Assembly (NCBI GenBank): GCA_018668255.1 | Contig: JABISZ010000052.1 | Span: 1-64,000, forward strand | Origin: Pseudomonadota bacterium | GTDB lineage: Bacteria > Pseudomonadota > Gammaproteobacteria > Ga0077536 | Direction: 5' to 3' | DNA length: 64,000 nt | In this document: piece by piece, positions 1 through 7,993 of the stretch | How positions within the stretch are numbered: position 1 is the stretch's first letter | How the letters are laid out: each line of letters begins with the position of its first letter | Notes under the pieces: model-generated | What the model was told of the DNA's origin: nothing | The model's input: the letters and a program-made list of their open reading frames with translations, nothing else | Database searches by the model: none | Position numbers and translations under genes: made by a program

Positions 1-134
1 AAAGGGAATGCGCTTACTAAAGTTGCGAAAGAGGCTCCCGCTCCAACCAGGATAAAAAGTGATGGGAGGCCACAACATAGCAATGTCGATGTAGAAGCAA
101 AAAGCGTCAAATAGTTTGCGGAATCATCTTTCAT
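1..134 (-). CDS. MerT-like small membrane protein, partial (cut by window edge)
   Basis: A reading frame starts with ATG at 134 and stays open to the window edge, giving 44 residues. The visible part has a short polar N-terminus, then a hydrophobic segment with a Cys-Cys pair followed by Gly-Leu-Pro (about residues 19-23) and a small-residue-rich helix. Paired cysteines in the first membrane helix are typical of MerT-type metal transporters, where they pass the ion from a periplasmic HMA protein into the cell. The start lies two bases beyond the stop of the HMA-domain gene, so the two are very likely co-transcribed. The transported metal cannot be read from this fragment. The family call is inference; the open frame and Cys-Cys pair are seen directly. 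Confidence 0.6.
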   Translation of the reverse strand, partial: MKDDSANYLTLFASTSTLLCCGLPSLFILVGAGASFATLVSAFP

Positions 135-136
135 TT

Positions 137-523
137 TTATTGCAAGGTGTCTATTTTTACGACTTCTTGTCCATTGTCTCTAATCTTCATAGCTATACTG
201 TCTTCATCGATTTTTGTGTTTGCTTTATACGCCATTAGAACTTTTCCAAAATTCAGATCTACATCTATTTTAAGTAAGTCAGGATCTCGTCTGAAAGTTT
301 TTTCAATACCGCGAGCGCAGAAATCACAGACCATCCCCTTGACACTGACGACTAGAATTTTTGACTGCTTCAAACCTTCTGAAAAAGTGATAAATCTTGC
401 TTGGTCAACCTTTATTGATGAACCGTCAGACATTTTTGTGTGAACATGGGTATCTTCGTTTGCGTAAACATGCACATCGTTGAATGACACAATAAAAATT
501 AATGCTAAGAATGAATACTTCAT
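137..523 (-). CDS. Periplasmic heavy-metal-associated (HMA) domain protein, MerP-like
   Basis: 128 residues with a cleavable signal peptide (hydrophobic segment about 3-20, ending near YANE). The C-terminal 70 residues form one HMA domain with the metal-binding motif GMVCDFC (Cys about 66 and 69), the GMxCxxC signature of MerP, CopZ and P-type ATPase N-domains. Such proteins bind a soft metal ion (Hg, Cu, Zn or Cd) and hand it to a membrane transporter. The next gene in the operon encodes a membrane protein with a Cys-Cys helix, which fits a MerP/MerT-type pair. The spacer between signal peptide and domain contains His residues (HVH) that might also bind metal. The exact metal is unknown. Start ATG at 523 lies 14 bases after the stop of the upstream gene. 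Confidence 0.8.
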   Translation of the reverse strand: MKYSFLALIFIVSFNDVHVYANEDTHVHTKMSDGSSIKVDQARFITFSEGLKQSKILVVSVKGMVCDFCARGIEKTFRRDPDLLKIDVDLNFGKVLMAYKANTKIDEDSIAMKIRDNGQEVVKIDTLQ

Positions 524-537
524 TTCTTTATCCTTTA

Positions 538-1143
538 TTAAAATCTATACATGAGATGAATATCCCAATTAGAACTGTCGCTATAACCGAATTCTATAAG
601 TGTGTTGCCTTTAAATAACTTGACTACTGGATATAAAGATGAGGTCTTTGCATACGAGTTCTCTTTAAATTTAACCATGAGCCAAGTATGTAAATCTCCA
701 TAATCGCCGATATAAGGAGCGACGCCTGCTAAGAGGTATTTCTCCTCTATGTCAATTCGGTCTGTTTCGGTACGCTTATAGCCAAACCCTGTGAAAATTC
801 TTCGTGTTTCCCAGTCACCTTCGATCCCATAAAAATAATTGTCGAATCCGTCGTTGGAAATACCAGTGTTTAAGTAAAGATTACCTTGCGATTTCTGGTG
901 GTTCTTTCGGAATAGTAGCCGGGTGTATCGAAGATATACATAATCATCATTCGACACTTTGTCAGAAACAGCTTCGACACCAACGGCATTTCTCGAAGTG
1001 GGGGAGTAATGAAGATAGGCAGTGTCTCTCAAAGAATTTGATTTGAACATGAAAGTATAACCCCCGGGATAGGATACAGGTCTGGCAAAGCAGTCTGCCG
1101 AGAGAAAAACGAATAGCAATAGAACATACTTTAATATACCCAT
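538..1143 (-). CDS. Small outer-membrane-type protein of a metal operon, function unknown
   Basis: About 201 residues from the ATG at 1143; a longer form could start at 1164. The ATG at 1143 is preferred because a signal peptide begins there (about residues 1-20, ending CFA) and a promoter-like site overlaps the extra codons. The mature protein is rich in alternating aromatic and polar residues and ends in Tyr-Arg-Phe; a terminal Phe is typical of outer-membrane beta-barrels. I recognise no named family. It is the first gene of a three-gene leftward operon ahead of the HMA and MerT-like genes, so a role in metal passage or sensing at the outer membrane is inferred from context only. An alternative is a periplasmic beta-rich protein. 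Confidence 0.65.
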   Translation of the reverse strand: MGILKYVLLLFVFLSADCFARPVSYPGGYTFMFKSNSLRDTAYLHYSPTSRNAVGVEAVSDKVSNDDYVYLRYTRLLFRKNHQKSQGNLYLNTGISNDGFDNYFYGIEGDWETRRIFTGFGYKRTETDRIDIEEKYLLAGVAPYIGDYGDLHTWLMVKFKENSYAKTSSLYPVVKLFKGNTLIEFGYSDSSNWDIHLMYRF

Positions 1144-1158
1144 AGGGGGTATAGTATA
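1135..1158 (-). promoter_or_regulatory. Candidate promoter and CsoR/RcnR/FrmR-like G-tract operator of the metal operon
   Basis: Plus-strand positions 1135-1141 (TATACCC) and 1147-1153 (GGGTATA) form a perfect 7-bp inverted repeat around five bases, embedding a run of five G. A G/C tract flanked by AT-rich inverted arms is the known architecture of operators for the CsoR/RcnR/FrmR repressor family. On the minus strand a TATACT -10-like hexamer occupies 1153-1158, overlapping the palindrome, so a bound repressor would block initiation. The predicted start site lies about three bases before the ATG at 1143. The repressor gene is not in the window. Confidence 0.4.
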
Positions 1159-1243
1159 TAGCATAGGTGTAAATGCAAATCCTTATTTATTCAATGAGAT
1201 TTGAGGTATTAGGACAGTAATATTGCGTTGTTTTGCATAGGAC

Positions 1244-2371
1244 TTATTTGACTTCTTTCCACCATTCATCAAAAAGTGGCGGATTTTCTAATGTAATTAA
1301 CTCACCCAGACGGGGAGTGATCAATTGTATCTGTTGCTGTTTTGCCCGCACGGTAGCCTCATTTGCGGGGTCGTACCAATTGTGAAGAGATAAATTAAAC
1401 ATGCCCCAATGTACTGGCACTAAATAACGACCCCCCAGCTCTGTAAAGCCTTTGATCATTTCCTCAGGCATGTTGTGCATAGTACGCCAGCGCTCGTTGT
1501 ACTGGCCACTATCCATAAACACTAAATCGAATGGTCCGAACCGCTCACCAATAGTTTTGTAGTGTGTGTCGTAGCCGGAATCTCCACTGTAATAAATGCT
1601 ATCGGTTGGACTTTTTATTACCCACGATGCCCATAAGGTTTCATTTGTTGAGATGAGACCAAGCCGACCCGAAAAATGTTGTGCAGGAGTCGCAATAAAT
1701 GACAGGCCCTCAATCTTAATTTCACCCCACCAATCGAGTTCAACCAGCCTAGAAGTAGGGACGCCCCAATATCGAAGGTGGGAACCAACCCCAAGCGGCA
1801 AAATAAAAATCACGTCCTTGTTCGCAAAATACTTAATTGTGTCCATGTCGAGGTGATCATAATGATCGTGAGAAATAACTATGTAATCGACCCGCGGAAG
1901 ATCTGTGATGTCTAGAACGGGTGGTTGAAAGCGATCTATCATGAAAGAGAAAGGGGAGGCGTTGTCCGAGAAAACGGGATCAATTAATACTGTTTTCCCA
2001 TCAATCGATAATAAAATTGAAGAGTGCCCAAGCCAAATAAATTTGATAGTCCTGCTACTTTCAATGAAGGATTTCATATCTGCAGTTCGGTCTTCTGGCA
2101 TCAAGCCATTTGGGGAGGTCTGGTTCGAATTGAAAAGATAATTAGGCGTGATGCGTCCTAACGGATCGTCCCAAAAGCTAATATCGTCTTCAATATTGTG
2201 GGTTATGTGACGTTTACGGTTCACAAAAATGCCATCGATTTTGTCATACTGAGCTGATTTCTGAAGAATCTCCAGATCGGGGCCCGTCGGATTTGAACCG
2301 AATTGTTGACACCCCGTCAGTACTACTAACCCTAAAAATAAAACTATTTTAGTGCTTATTGATCTAGCCAT
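1244..2371 (-). CDS. Metallo-beta-lactamase-fold lipoprotein, NAPE-PLD/RomA-like
   Basis: 375 residues. The N-terminus is a lipoprotein signal with lipobox LTGC (Cys about 21), so the enzyme is probably anchored in the envelope. The body has the MBL-fold metal motif HDHYDHLD (about residues 168-175), a strand with WLGHSS upstream, and later PAQHFSGR, YSGDSGYD and a C-terminal PVHWGMF. These match the N-acyl-phosphatidylethanolamine phospholipase D/UlaG-like branch of MBL hydrolases, which use a dinuclear zinc centre to hydrolyse phosphodiesters or lactones. The substrate is unknown. It is a single gene, divergent from the PrsW-type gene across a roughly 120-base promoter gap. Family call is strong; function is inferred. 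Confidence 0.85.
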   Translation of the reverse strand: MARSISTKIVLFLGLVVLTGCQQFGSNPTGPDLEILQKSAQYDKIDGIFVNRKRHITHNIEDDISFWDDPLGRITPNYLFNSNQTSPNGLMPEDRTADMKSFIESSRTIKFIWLGHSSILLSIDGKTVLIDPVFSDNASPFSFMIDRFQPPVLDITDLPRVDYIVISHDHYDHLDMDTIKYFANKDVIFILPLGVGSHLRYWGVPTSRLVELDWWGEIKIEGLSFIATPAQHFSGRLGLISTNETLWASWVIKSPTDSIYYSGDSGYDTHYKTIGERFGPFDLVFMDSGQYNERWRTMHNMPEEMIKGFTELGGRYLVPVHWGMFNLSLHNWYDPANEATVRAKQQQIQLITPRLGELITLENPPLFDEWWKEVK

Positions 2372-2492
2372 ACTTCTGCTTCCACTTAATTAATCGCGCA
2401 GAAAACATATTGCTTTCTTTGCCGTAAGAGATCTGCTCACTTATCTAATTAAATATTTTCGAGATTTCGTTAAAATAGCTTGTACGTCCAAC

Positions 2493-3167
2493 ATGATATA
2501 TGTGATCGTAGGCATGATGAATATTACGCTTTTCTTTTTGACATTTGCTCCGCCGATTTTAATACTCGCTTATATAATCAGGGCAGATAAGTTTAGCGAG
2601 CCAATCGCTGCGATCGTTAAAGTGTTTCTTTTAGGGGTTTTCATCACAGGCTTTGCTGGATACTTTAATGCCTTGCTGATACCGGAAGGAAGCGATCGGC
2701 ATTATTTAGCAGGACTTACAGAAGAATCGCTAAAATATATGGTTCTCCTCTTTTATGTGAGAAAGCAAAATTATTTCGACGAACCTATGGATGCTATCGT
2801 CTATGGCGTTTTAGTGTCATTAGGGTTTGCAACACTGGAGAATTATGAATATGTGACCCGGTTCATAGAGCATGGTCAAGATGTCGCTATTTTGAGAGCA
2901 TTCTCTGCAATCCCTCTCCACGCAATGTGTGGCGTTATTATGGGCTTTTATTTTGGGATGGCTAATTTTTATAAAGGTGGAAATAACTACGCTAAGGCGT
3001 TACTGATACCTATCTGTATCCATGGCTCATATAATTTTGTAGCCGGCTATTCTTTTCATCTCACAACAATCTTTATCTTAGTTCTTTTCTTTCATGCCAA
3101 ACGGCTGCATTACAAATTTGTTATGCTCCAACAAAATAAAAACAGAGAAGCTCAACTTAAGGTCTAA
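2493..3167 (+). CDS. PrsW-family intramembrane metalloprotease
   Basis: 224 residues, almost wholly hydrophobic, with seven to eight predicted membrane segments. The conserved family motifs are present: TEESLKY (the EExxK motif, about residues 80-86), FATLENYEYV (about 112-121) and a later helix with PLHAMCG (His about 148); together these Glu and His residues form the presumed zinc site of PrsW/CAAX-related membrane proteases. In Bacillus PrsW cleaves an anti-sigma factor; the target here is unknown and no anti-sigma gene is adjacent. Start ATG at 2493; internal Met at residues 8 and 9 are alternatives. It stands alone, divergent from the lipoprotein gene. Confidence 0.8.
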   Translation: MIYVIVGMMNITLFFLTFAPPILILAYIIRADKFSEPIAAIVKVFLLGVFITGFAGYFNALLIPEGSDRHYLAGLTEESLKYMVLLFYVRKQNYFDEPMDAIVYGVLVSLGFATLENYEYVTRFIEHGQDVAILRAFSAIPLHAMCGVIMGFYFGMANFYKGGNNYAKALLIPICIHGSYNFVAGYSFHLTTIFILVLFFHAKRLHYKFVMLQQNKNREAQLKV

Positions 3168-3374
3168 AGTTACGAAGGTAGATAAAGGCAAAATGCTGGC
3201 GCTAGAAGGGCAACTTACCCCTCTGGTTACGTTTCTGGCGGCTTTAGACCTAGTTAGTTGTAGCTAGATGATTTGTCAGATCCTAAGCTTGTATTAGTGG
3301 ACGAGTTAGTTAACGCTCGTGGCAGAGAATATAATGGAAACTATAGGCCAGAGAAAAATCATAATTATCTCCAC

Positions 3375-3632
3375 TTACTGTTGCCAGAAGTCTTTTTTCA
3401 GCCAATTCTTTCGGTATTCGCCGCCTTTCCAGAAGCCGGCGATATACCACACCCACCCGATAGCCAACATACAAATCCCGAGCCATTTGAACAGAAAGTC
3501 AGGCTGCCGAAAAGGTTGCCAACCTTCAGGGTTAGTTGATACAAACAAAGTCGTGAGTATTACTATTAAAAGCAGGCTGGCAAAAAATGGTGATATCTTG
3601 AGTCTACGAGCTATAAAAATTATCAGATACAT
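3375..3632 (-). CDS. Small two-helix membrane protein, unknown function
   Basis: 85 residues. Two hydrophobic segments are visible (about 13-30 and 48-66), separated by a polar loop containing NPEGWQPF, and the protein ends in a basic, Trp-rich tail. The pattern of a positive N-terminus, Trp at membrane edges and a charged C-terminus looks like a real inner-membrane protein rather than a random frame. Overlapping frames on the other strand look compositionally random. I do not recognise a family. No close partner: the PrsW-type gene converges on it and the next leftward gene upstream is separated by a repeat. Confidence 0.5.
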   Translation of the reverse strand: MYLIIFIARRLKISPFFASLLLIVILTTLFVSTNPEGWQPFRQPDFLFKWLGICMLAIGWVWYIAGFWKGGEYRKNWLKKDFWQQ

Positions 3633-3742
3633 TTTGCTACCGTTATTTTTACTTAACTATTACTTTTATTTGGAACGAATCGGCGACCCGCTGGGAACCA
3701 CGATTTAGGTTTAGATTAGCGGTTATATCATGCAAGTATCAT

Positions 3743-3858
3743 GCAATCTATATTTTTAGTATATAAATGCTTACTAATAGTATGCACAAGTAGACATAAG
3801 TATATGAAAAATATAGGTTTATCAGGGGGTTAGATGGCTCCTCGGGACGGGCTCGAAC
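3743..3858. repeat. Left copy of direct repeat: downstream flank plus 3' end of tRNA-Asn
   Basis: Imperfect copy of 4840-4950, displaced by about 1.09 kb. The right-hand 82 bases (3777-3858) match with about nine differences. They include the last 24 bases of tRNA-Asn (T-loop, acceptor strand and CCA, read on the minus strand, 3835-3858) and about 60-90 bases of the sequence following the tRNA. Similarity stops abruptly inside the T-loop at 3858/3859, a usual crossover position for tRNA-targeting tyrosine recombinases. Confidence 0.85.
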
Positions 3859-3865
3859 TGTCTTC

Positions 3866-4807
3866 TCACTCTTTAACCGTGACTACTACTTGGAATGGGT
3901 CTGCGCCATTTTTTAAAGCGTAGATATTATCGTCATCGCCTAGTTCTAAATCTACGCTAACGGCATCTGTTAGCTTAAAAGCCAGATTCATGGAACTTGT
4001 TACATCTGTGATAGTTACATCCTGGACTATTACCATCATCATGCGGGCAGATTCACTTGCACTGGTTGAGGTTGTTTTGTTGTCTGCTTTTAACAAGCGA
4101 GCCTGGATACCTTCGAGGTCATAAGTATCTGCATCAGTATCGGCACTGAAAGTCTCGTCTTCTCCAAAGGAGTCGAAGACTTCACTATTGAATATAGGTA
4201 CAGCCGCATCTGCGGTGCCACAGTTCATGGCTAGTGTCGAGCGGTCATTAGTGTCTTGTTCAGTGAGAGACGCCAGCTGACCAGAAAAGCTAGTTTTCCC
4301 AGCAATAGTCCAACAGCTGGTACCTGATCCAGTACGCCCTATGATGGTCGAGTTGAAAAGTTCCGTATTTTTGATTGCGAGTTCGTTAGAAAATATCATT
4401 GCTATATGCGAGTAACTACCGCTTGTAGGTTTGCCTTCATCGGTCTTCAGATCATCACCGGTCCCCAAGCCTTCAATTATATGGTCGACTCCGGTATCCG
4501 AGCTAAGTATGGAAACACACGAATCCAAGCTATTTGATGAATCTGCTAGGGGGTTGCTTGGACATAATGCGAATCGATAAAACTTTACCTTGTAGGCATC
4601 AGGCACCTCTTTGCAAGAGTCGGAATATTCTTTGGAATTTTGAACCATATCCCTTTCGTTATCTCGCACGACTATTGCTCCTGCACCGTCGCGCACGCAA
4701 GAGTAGGTCGCAGCTTGTAGACTACTAACGGGGCTCACGGAGAAGATTAATCCTGTAAATAAGATAGCGTATGTAGCGAAAGTGAGTTTGGCCGTATTTT
4801 TTTTCAT
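3866..4807 (-). CDS. Secreted protein of unknown function inside the tRNA-flanked cassette
   Basis: 313 residues with a classical signal peptide (basic MKKNTAK, hydrophobic core about 10-30, cleavage near LQA). The mature part is acidic, Ser/Thr/Asp-rich and holds six or seven cysteines (around residues 36, 65, 82, 97, 166 and 196), suggesting disulphides. A KFYRFALCPS segment and the low-complexity acidic stretches resemble uncharacterised exported proteins of marine bacteria, but I cannot name a family. The gene fills nearly all the space between two copies of a tRNA-Asn 3' end, so it is probably cargo of an inserted cassette. Start ATG at 4807 with AG-rich sequence upstream; stop TGA at 3866 is only seven bases from the left repeat. 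Confidence 0.75.
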   Translation of the reverse strand: MKKNTAKLTFATYAILFTGLIFSVSPVSSLQAATYSCVRDGAGAIVVRDNERDMVQNSKEYSDSCKEVPDAYKVKFYRFALCPSNPLADSSNSLDSCVSILSSDTGVDHIIEGLGTGDDLKTDEGKPTSGSYSHIAMIFSNELAIKNTELFNSTIIGRTGSGTSCWTIAGKTSFSGQLASLTEQDTNDRSTLAMNCGTADAAVPIFNSEVFDSFGEDETFSADTDADTYDLEGIQARLLKADNKTTSTSASESARMMMVIVQDVTITDVTSSMNLAFKLTDAVSVDLELGDDDNIYALKNGADPFQVVVTVKE

Positions 4808-4839
4808 GGTTCTCTTTCTCGAGTTAAAGATGGCATTCT

Positions 4840-4950
4840 GCAGCTATATATATTTATAAAGTCTACTAGATAGTATGCACAAGCAGAGATAAGCTTTTGA
4901 AAAGTATAGGCTTATCAGGTGGTTAGTGGCTCCTCGGGACGGGCTCGAAC
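4840..4950. repeat. Right copy of direct repeat, including the 3' end of the intact tRNA-Asn
   Basis: Partner of 3743-3858. Its right part (4927-4950) is the 3' end of the intact tRNA-Asn gene and its left part is the sequence immediately downstream of that tRNA. The two copies bracket one gene (3866-4807). Pairing of the copies predicts a circular form or deletion of about 1.09 kb. Confidence 0.85.
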
Positions 4951-5002
4951 CGCCGACCTAGTGATTAACAGTCACCCGCTCTACCAACTGAGCTACCGAG
5001 GA
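4927..5002 (-). tRNA. tRNA-Asn (GTT)
   Basis: A 76-base cloverleaf on the minus strand. The acceptor stem TCCTCGG pairs with CCGAGGA, followed by discriminator G and encoded CCA. The anticodon loop reads CTGTTAA with anticodon GTT. D-arm (AGCTCAGTTGGTAGAGC) and T-arm (GTTCGAGCC) are canonical. Its 3' end is duplicated at 3835-3858. Confidence 0.97.
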
Positions 5003-5395
5003 ATTGTTCTAAGTATCCGGTGACTTAAGTCATTCCAGCGAATTCTTTACCTCGCCATTTGACTTAGCAGATCGTCACTAGACTAAGGATTTAAGGTTTG
5101 GATAGTGTGCCAATTTTCGCAGCACTACAAGCATTCCTAACAGTAGTTCTAGCTCGGCTCGCTAAGCTTTGAGACTTACACCGTGCACTGCGGCGTATAT
5201 TAGCCGAAAATACTGTCCATAACCAATTCTTATTTTGCTTTATTTAAGTCTGCTGACATAAGACTGCCGTTCTGCCTGCAATGCAGCAGTCCCAGTGAAA
5301 GAAAAGATATAAGTGCTTTAATTACTGAGCCATTCGTCGATTTCGGCTGATTATGCAGCTATCATTTGTAGTTAAAGGTAGCTAAGTTTTTCAGA
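5003..5395. other. Intergenic region upstream of tRNA-Asn
   Basis: About 390 bases without a credible gene. It must carry the tRNA-Asn promoter (reading left), but I see no clear -35/-10 pair. A perfect 12-bp palindrome TGACTTAAGTCA lies at 5021-5032, about 20 bases before the tRNA. Nothing else stands out. Confidence 0.5.
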
Positions 5396-5800
5396 TTATT
5401 TAACTTTTGTTTCATAGAAAAATTCACCGTCCTTAAAGAACCCTTTCTCGGATGCTCCGTCTGTATGGCTGTAGAGGCCTCTTCCGTTCTTTTCCCGGTT
5501 CTTGAACTCGCCAACATATTTGTCCCCACTTGAGTAGGTATAGGTACCTTGTTTGTGGAACAGACCATCCTTGAATGTGCCGACGTACGCTTCTCCGTCA
5601 GCATAGGTGTATGTGCCTTGGCCGCTATAATTGCCGTCCCTAAGTTCTCCGACATATTTACTTCCACTTGCGAAAGTAACAGTTCCAAAGCAGTTATCCA
5701 TGGGCTCTGATTCAGAGCAATCTGGCAAGGCAAAGGTTTGACTAGACTGCAGAAGAAGTAGGCCACCGACTAAAGAAAATCTAAGGCATCTGTGCATCAT
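5396..5800 (-). CDS. Exported MORN-repeat protein
   Basis: 134 residues: a signal peptide (about 1-25, ending TFA) and then four MORN repeats of about 23 residues each, recognisable by repeated YVGEF/YVGTF, Gly-x-Gly and ADGE/SGDK turns (about residues 40-130). MORN repeats form elongated beta-hairpin stacks that bind membranes or partner proteins. The signal peptide places this one in the periplasm or envelope. A much larger MORN array fused to a TonB-dependent receptor lies at 22541-25795 in the same window. Two overlapping frames exist in this stretch; this one has the signal peptide and the repeats. Two consecutive ATG codons at the start leave its exact position one residue uncertain. 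Confidence 0.85.
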   Translation of the reverse strand: MMHRCLRFSLVGGLLLLQSSQTFALPDCSESEPMDNCFGTVTFASGSKYVGELRDGNYSGQGTYTYADGEAYVGTFKDGLFHKQGTYTYSSGDKYVGEFKNREKNGRGLYSHTDGASEKGFFKDGEFFYETKVK

Positions 5801-5955
5801 TAGGGAAGTGCTACAGAGTTTGTCGTATTATGGAAGTTAACATGTATGGCGGCCTGCTAAGTTAATGACTATGACTTGAGCTTGAGAGCAAAGCGGGTGA
5901 AGCGTTCGTATAACCAAAGCACTTTTTTGTTTCTTCTTTACTAAGACACCATTAT

Positions 5956-7968
5956 ATGACACGTAAATTTGAACTTGTTGCGAGCTTTTCTCCAGCTGGA
6001 GGCCAGCCGGAAGCAATTAAAACATTGATAGAAGGACTGGAAAACGGTCTCTATCAGCAGACATTACTTGGGGTCACTGGCTCCGGTAAAACATTCACTA
6101 TTGCCAATGCTATTGCGAAGTTGCAGCGTCCAACTTTGGTGTTAGCTCCAAATAAAACACTAGCGGCGCAGCTTTACGGCGAGATGAGAGATTTTTTTCC
6201 TAACAATGCTGTCGAGTACTTTGTCTCATATTATGACTACTATCAGCCTGAAGCTTACGTTCCTGCATCAGACACCTACATTGAGAAAGATGCGAGTATA
6301 AATGCTCATGTCGAGCAAATGAGATTATCTGCAACTAAATCCCTATTAGAGCGGCCTGATACAATTATTGTGGCAACAGTGTCAGCAATCTATGGGTTAG
6401 GCGAGCCGGAAGAGTATCACGCAATGATATTGCACCTTGGCCGCGGAGATATCATCAAGCAACGTTTCATTTTAAAAAAATTAACCGAGCTGCAATATAA
6501 AAGAAACGATGTTGAGCTGACTCGTGGAACTTTTCGTGTGCGTGGCGATGTTATAGATGTGTTTCCAGCTGAGTCAGAGCGCAATGCAATAAGAATTGAA
6601 TTGTTTGATGAGGAAATAGAAAGTCTCGCGGAATTTGATCCATTAACTGGAGAAGTCCTTCACAAAATCCCAAGATATACTATTTACCCTAAGTCACACT
6701 ATGTGACGAAGCGTGACACTCTGGAAAGAGCTATGGGTACCATCAGGGAAGAGCTAGTGATCAGGCTTGAGGAATTAAAATCAAGGAATAAGTTGTTAGA
6801 GTTGCAACGATTAGAACAACGCACGCGATTTGACTTAGAAATGATGAATGAGATTGGTTATTGCAGTGGCATTGAGAACTATAGTCGACACCTTTCTGGA
6901 CGGGGTCCCGGAGAAGCACCAGCGACCTTAATTGAATATTTGCCGAAAAATGCACTTCTAGTCATTGATGAGAGTCATGTTACGATCCCTCAGCTTGGAG
7001 CAATGTACAAGGGAGATAAATCTCGTAAAGAAAATCTTGTTAACTTTGGTTTTAGACTGCCTTCAGCGCTAGATAATCGACCGCTTAAGTTTGAGGAGTT
7101 TGAAAAGTTGGCACCTCAATCCATATTTGTTTCGGCTACACCCAGCAAATATGAGGCAGCTAATGCGGAGCAGATTATAGAGTTGGTTGTACGGCCGACA
7201 GGGTTGACCGATCCGGTGATAGACATCAGGCCGGCCACGACACAAGTGGATGATCTTTTGTCAGAGATTAATGCTCGAGTTGAAAGAAGTGAGCGTGTTT
7301 TAGTCACGACTCTCACTAAGAGAATGTCTGAAGATCTAACGGTATATTTCTCTGAGCAAGGGGTGAAAGTTCGTTACTTGCATTCAGACATCGCAACTGT
7401 CGAGCGGACCGAAATTTTGAGAGACTTAAGACTCGGAGAGTTTGACGTACTAATTGGAATTAACTTGCTGCGAGAAGGATTAGATTTACCAGAAGTTTCT
7501 TTGGTCGCTATTCTAGATGCGGATAAAGAGGGATTTTTGAGATCCGACCGCTCAATTATTCAGACTGTTGGCCGAGCCGCGCGCCATGTAGCAGGGCGGG
7601 CAATTTTGTATGCTGATAGGGTTACGGGCTCTATGCAGCGTGCGATGGATGAAATGGGAAGACGGCGCGAGGTGCAATTAGCCTTTAATATCGAGAACAA
7701 AATCACCCCACAAGGGATTATTAAGCCTATATCAGATATTATGGAGAGTGGCCGCTCATTAGATAACGACGAACTTGAAAATCAGAGGCGAGCTATGGAA
7801 AGGCAGAATACCTATAGAGGAATGAGCGAGAGAGATATTATTAAAGCGGTAGAGGTTTTGGAGCGCAAAATGAATGACCACGCACAAGACTTGGAGTTTG
7901 AAGAAGCAGGCCGACTGCGAGATGAAATACGGACTGTTAAGAGTGAATTTCTTTTTATGCCTGCTTAA
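5956..7968 (+). CDS. uvrB: UvrB, excinuclease ABC subunit B
   Basis: 670 residues, full family length. UvrB is the ATP-dependent damage-verifying subunit of nucleotide excision repair; it is loaded by UvrA and recruits UvrC. Visible motifs: Walker A GVTGSGKT (about 38-45), the beta-hairpin with [12 protein letters not shown] (about 91-102) that inserts between DNA strands, helicase motif DESH (about 338-341), the SATP motif (about 394-397), helicase motif VI around QTVGRAARH, and the C-terminal UVR motif [11 protein letters not shown] that contacts UvrC. Start ATG at 5956. No strong ribosome binding site is visible. It stands alone, 25 bases before the efflux genes. Confidence 0.98.
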   Translation: MTRKFELVASFSPAGGQPEAIKTLIEGLENGLYQQTLLGVTGSGKTFTIANAIAKLQRPTLVLAPNKTLAAQLYGEMRDFFPNNAVEYFVSYYDYYQPEAYVPASDTYIEKDASINAHVEQMRLSATKSLLERPDTIIVATVSAIYGLGEPEEYHAMILHLGRGDIIKQRFILKKLTELQYKRNDVELTRGTFRVRGDVIDVFPAESERNAIRIELFDEEIESLAEFDPLTGEVLHKIPRYTIYPKSHYVTKRDTLERAMGTIREELVIRLEELKSRNKLLELQRLEQRTRFDLEMMNEIGYCSGIENYSRHLSGRGPGEAPATLIEYLPKNALLVIDESHVTIPQLGAMYKGDKSRKENLVNFGFRLPSALDNRPLKFEEFEKLAPQSIFVSATPSKYEAANAEQIIELVVRPTGLTDPVIDIRPATTQVDDLLSEINARVERSERVLVTTLTKRMSEDLTVYFSEQGVKVRYLHSDIATVERTEILRDLRLGEFDVLIGINLLREGLDLPEVSLVAILDADKEGFLRSDRSIIQTVGRAARHVAGRAILYADRVTGSMQRAMDEMGRRREVQLAFNIENKITPQGIIKPISDIMESGRSLDNDELENQRRAMERQNTYRGMSERDIIKAVEVLERKMNDHAQDLEFEEAGRLRDEIRTVKSEFLFMPA

Positions 7969-7993
7969 TTAATAACATTGGAAGAAGGCTAGT

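Noticed and set aside
3273-3708. Two plus-strand ORFs (88 and 129 codons)
   Set aside because: They overlap a more protein-like minus-strand membrane protein and have no good ribosome binding site or domain.
5362-5766. Second 134-codon frame on the minus strand over the MORN gene
   Set aside because: The overlapping frame (5396-5800) has a signal peptide and four MORN repeats; this one has neither.
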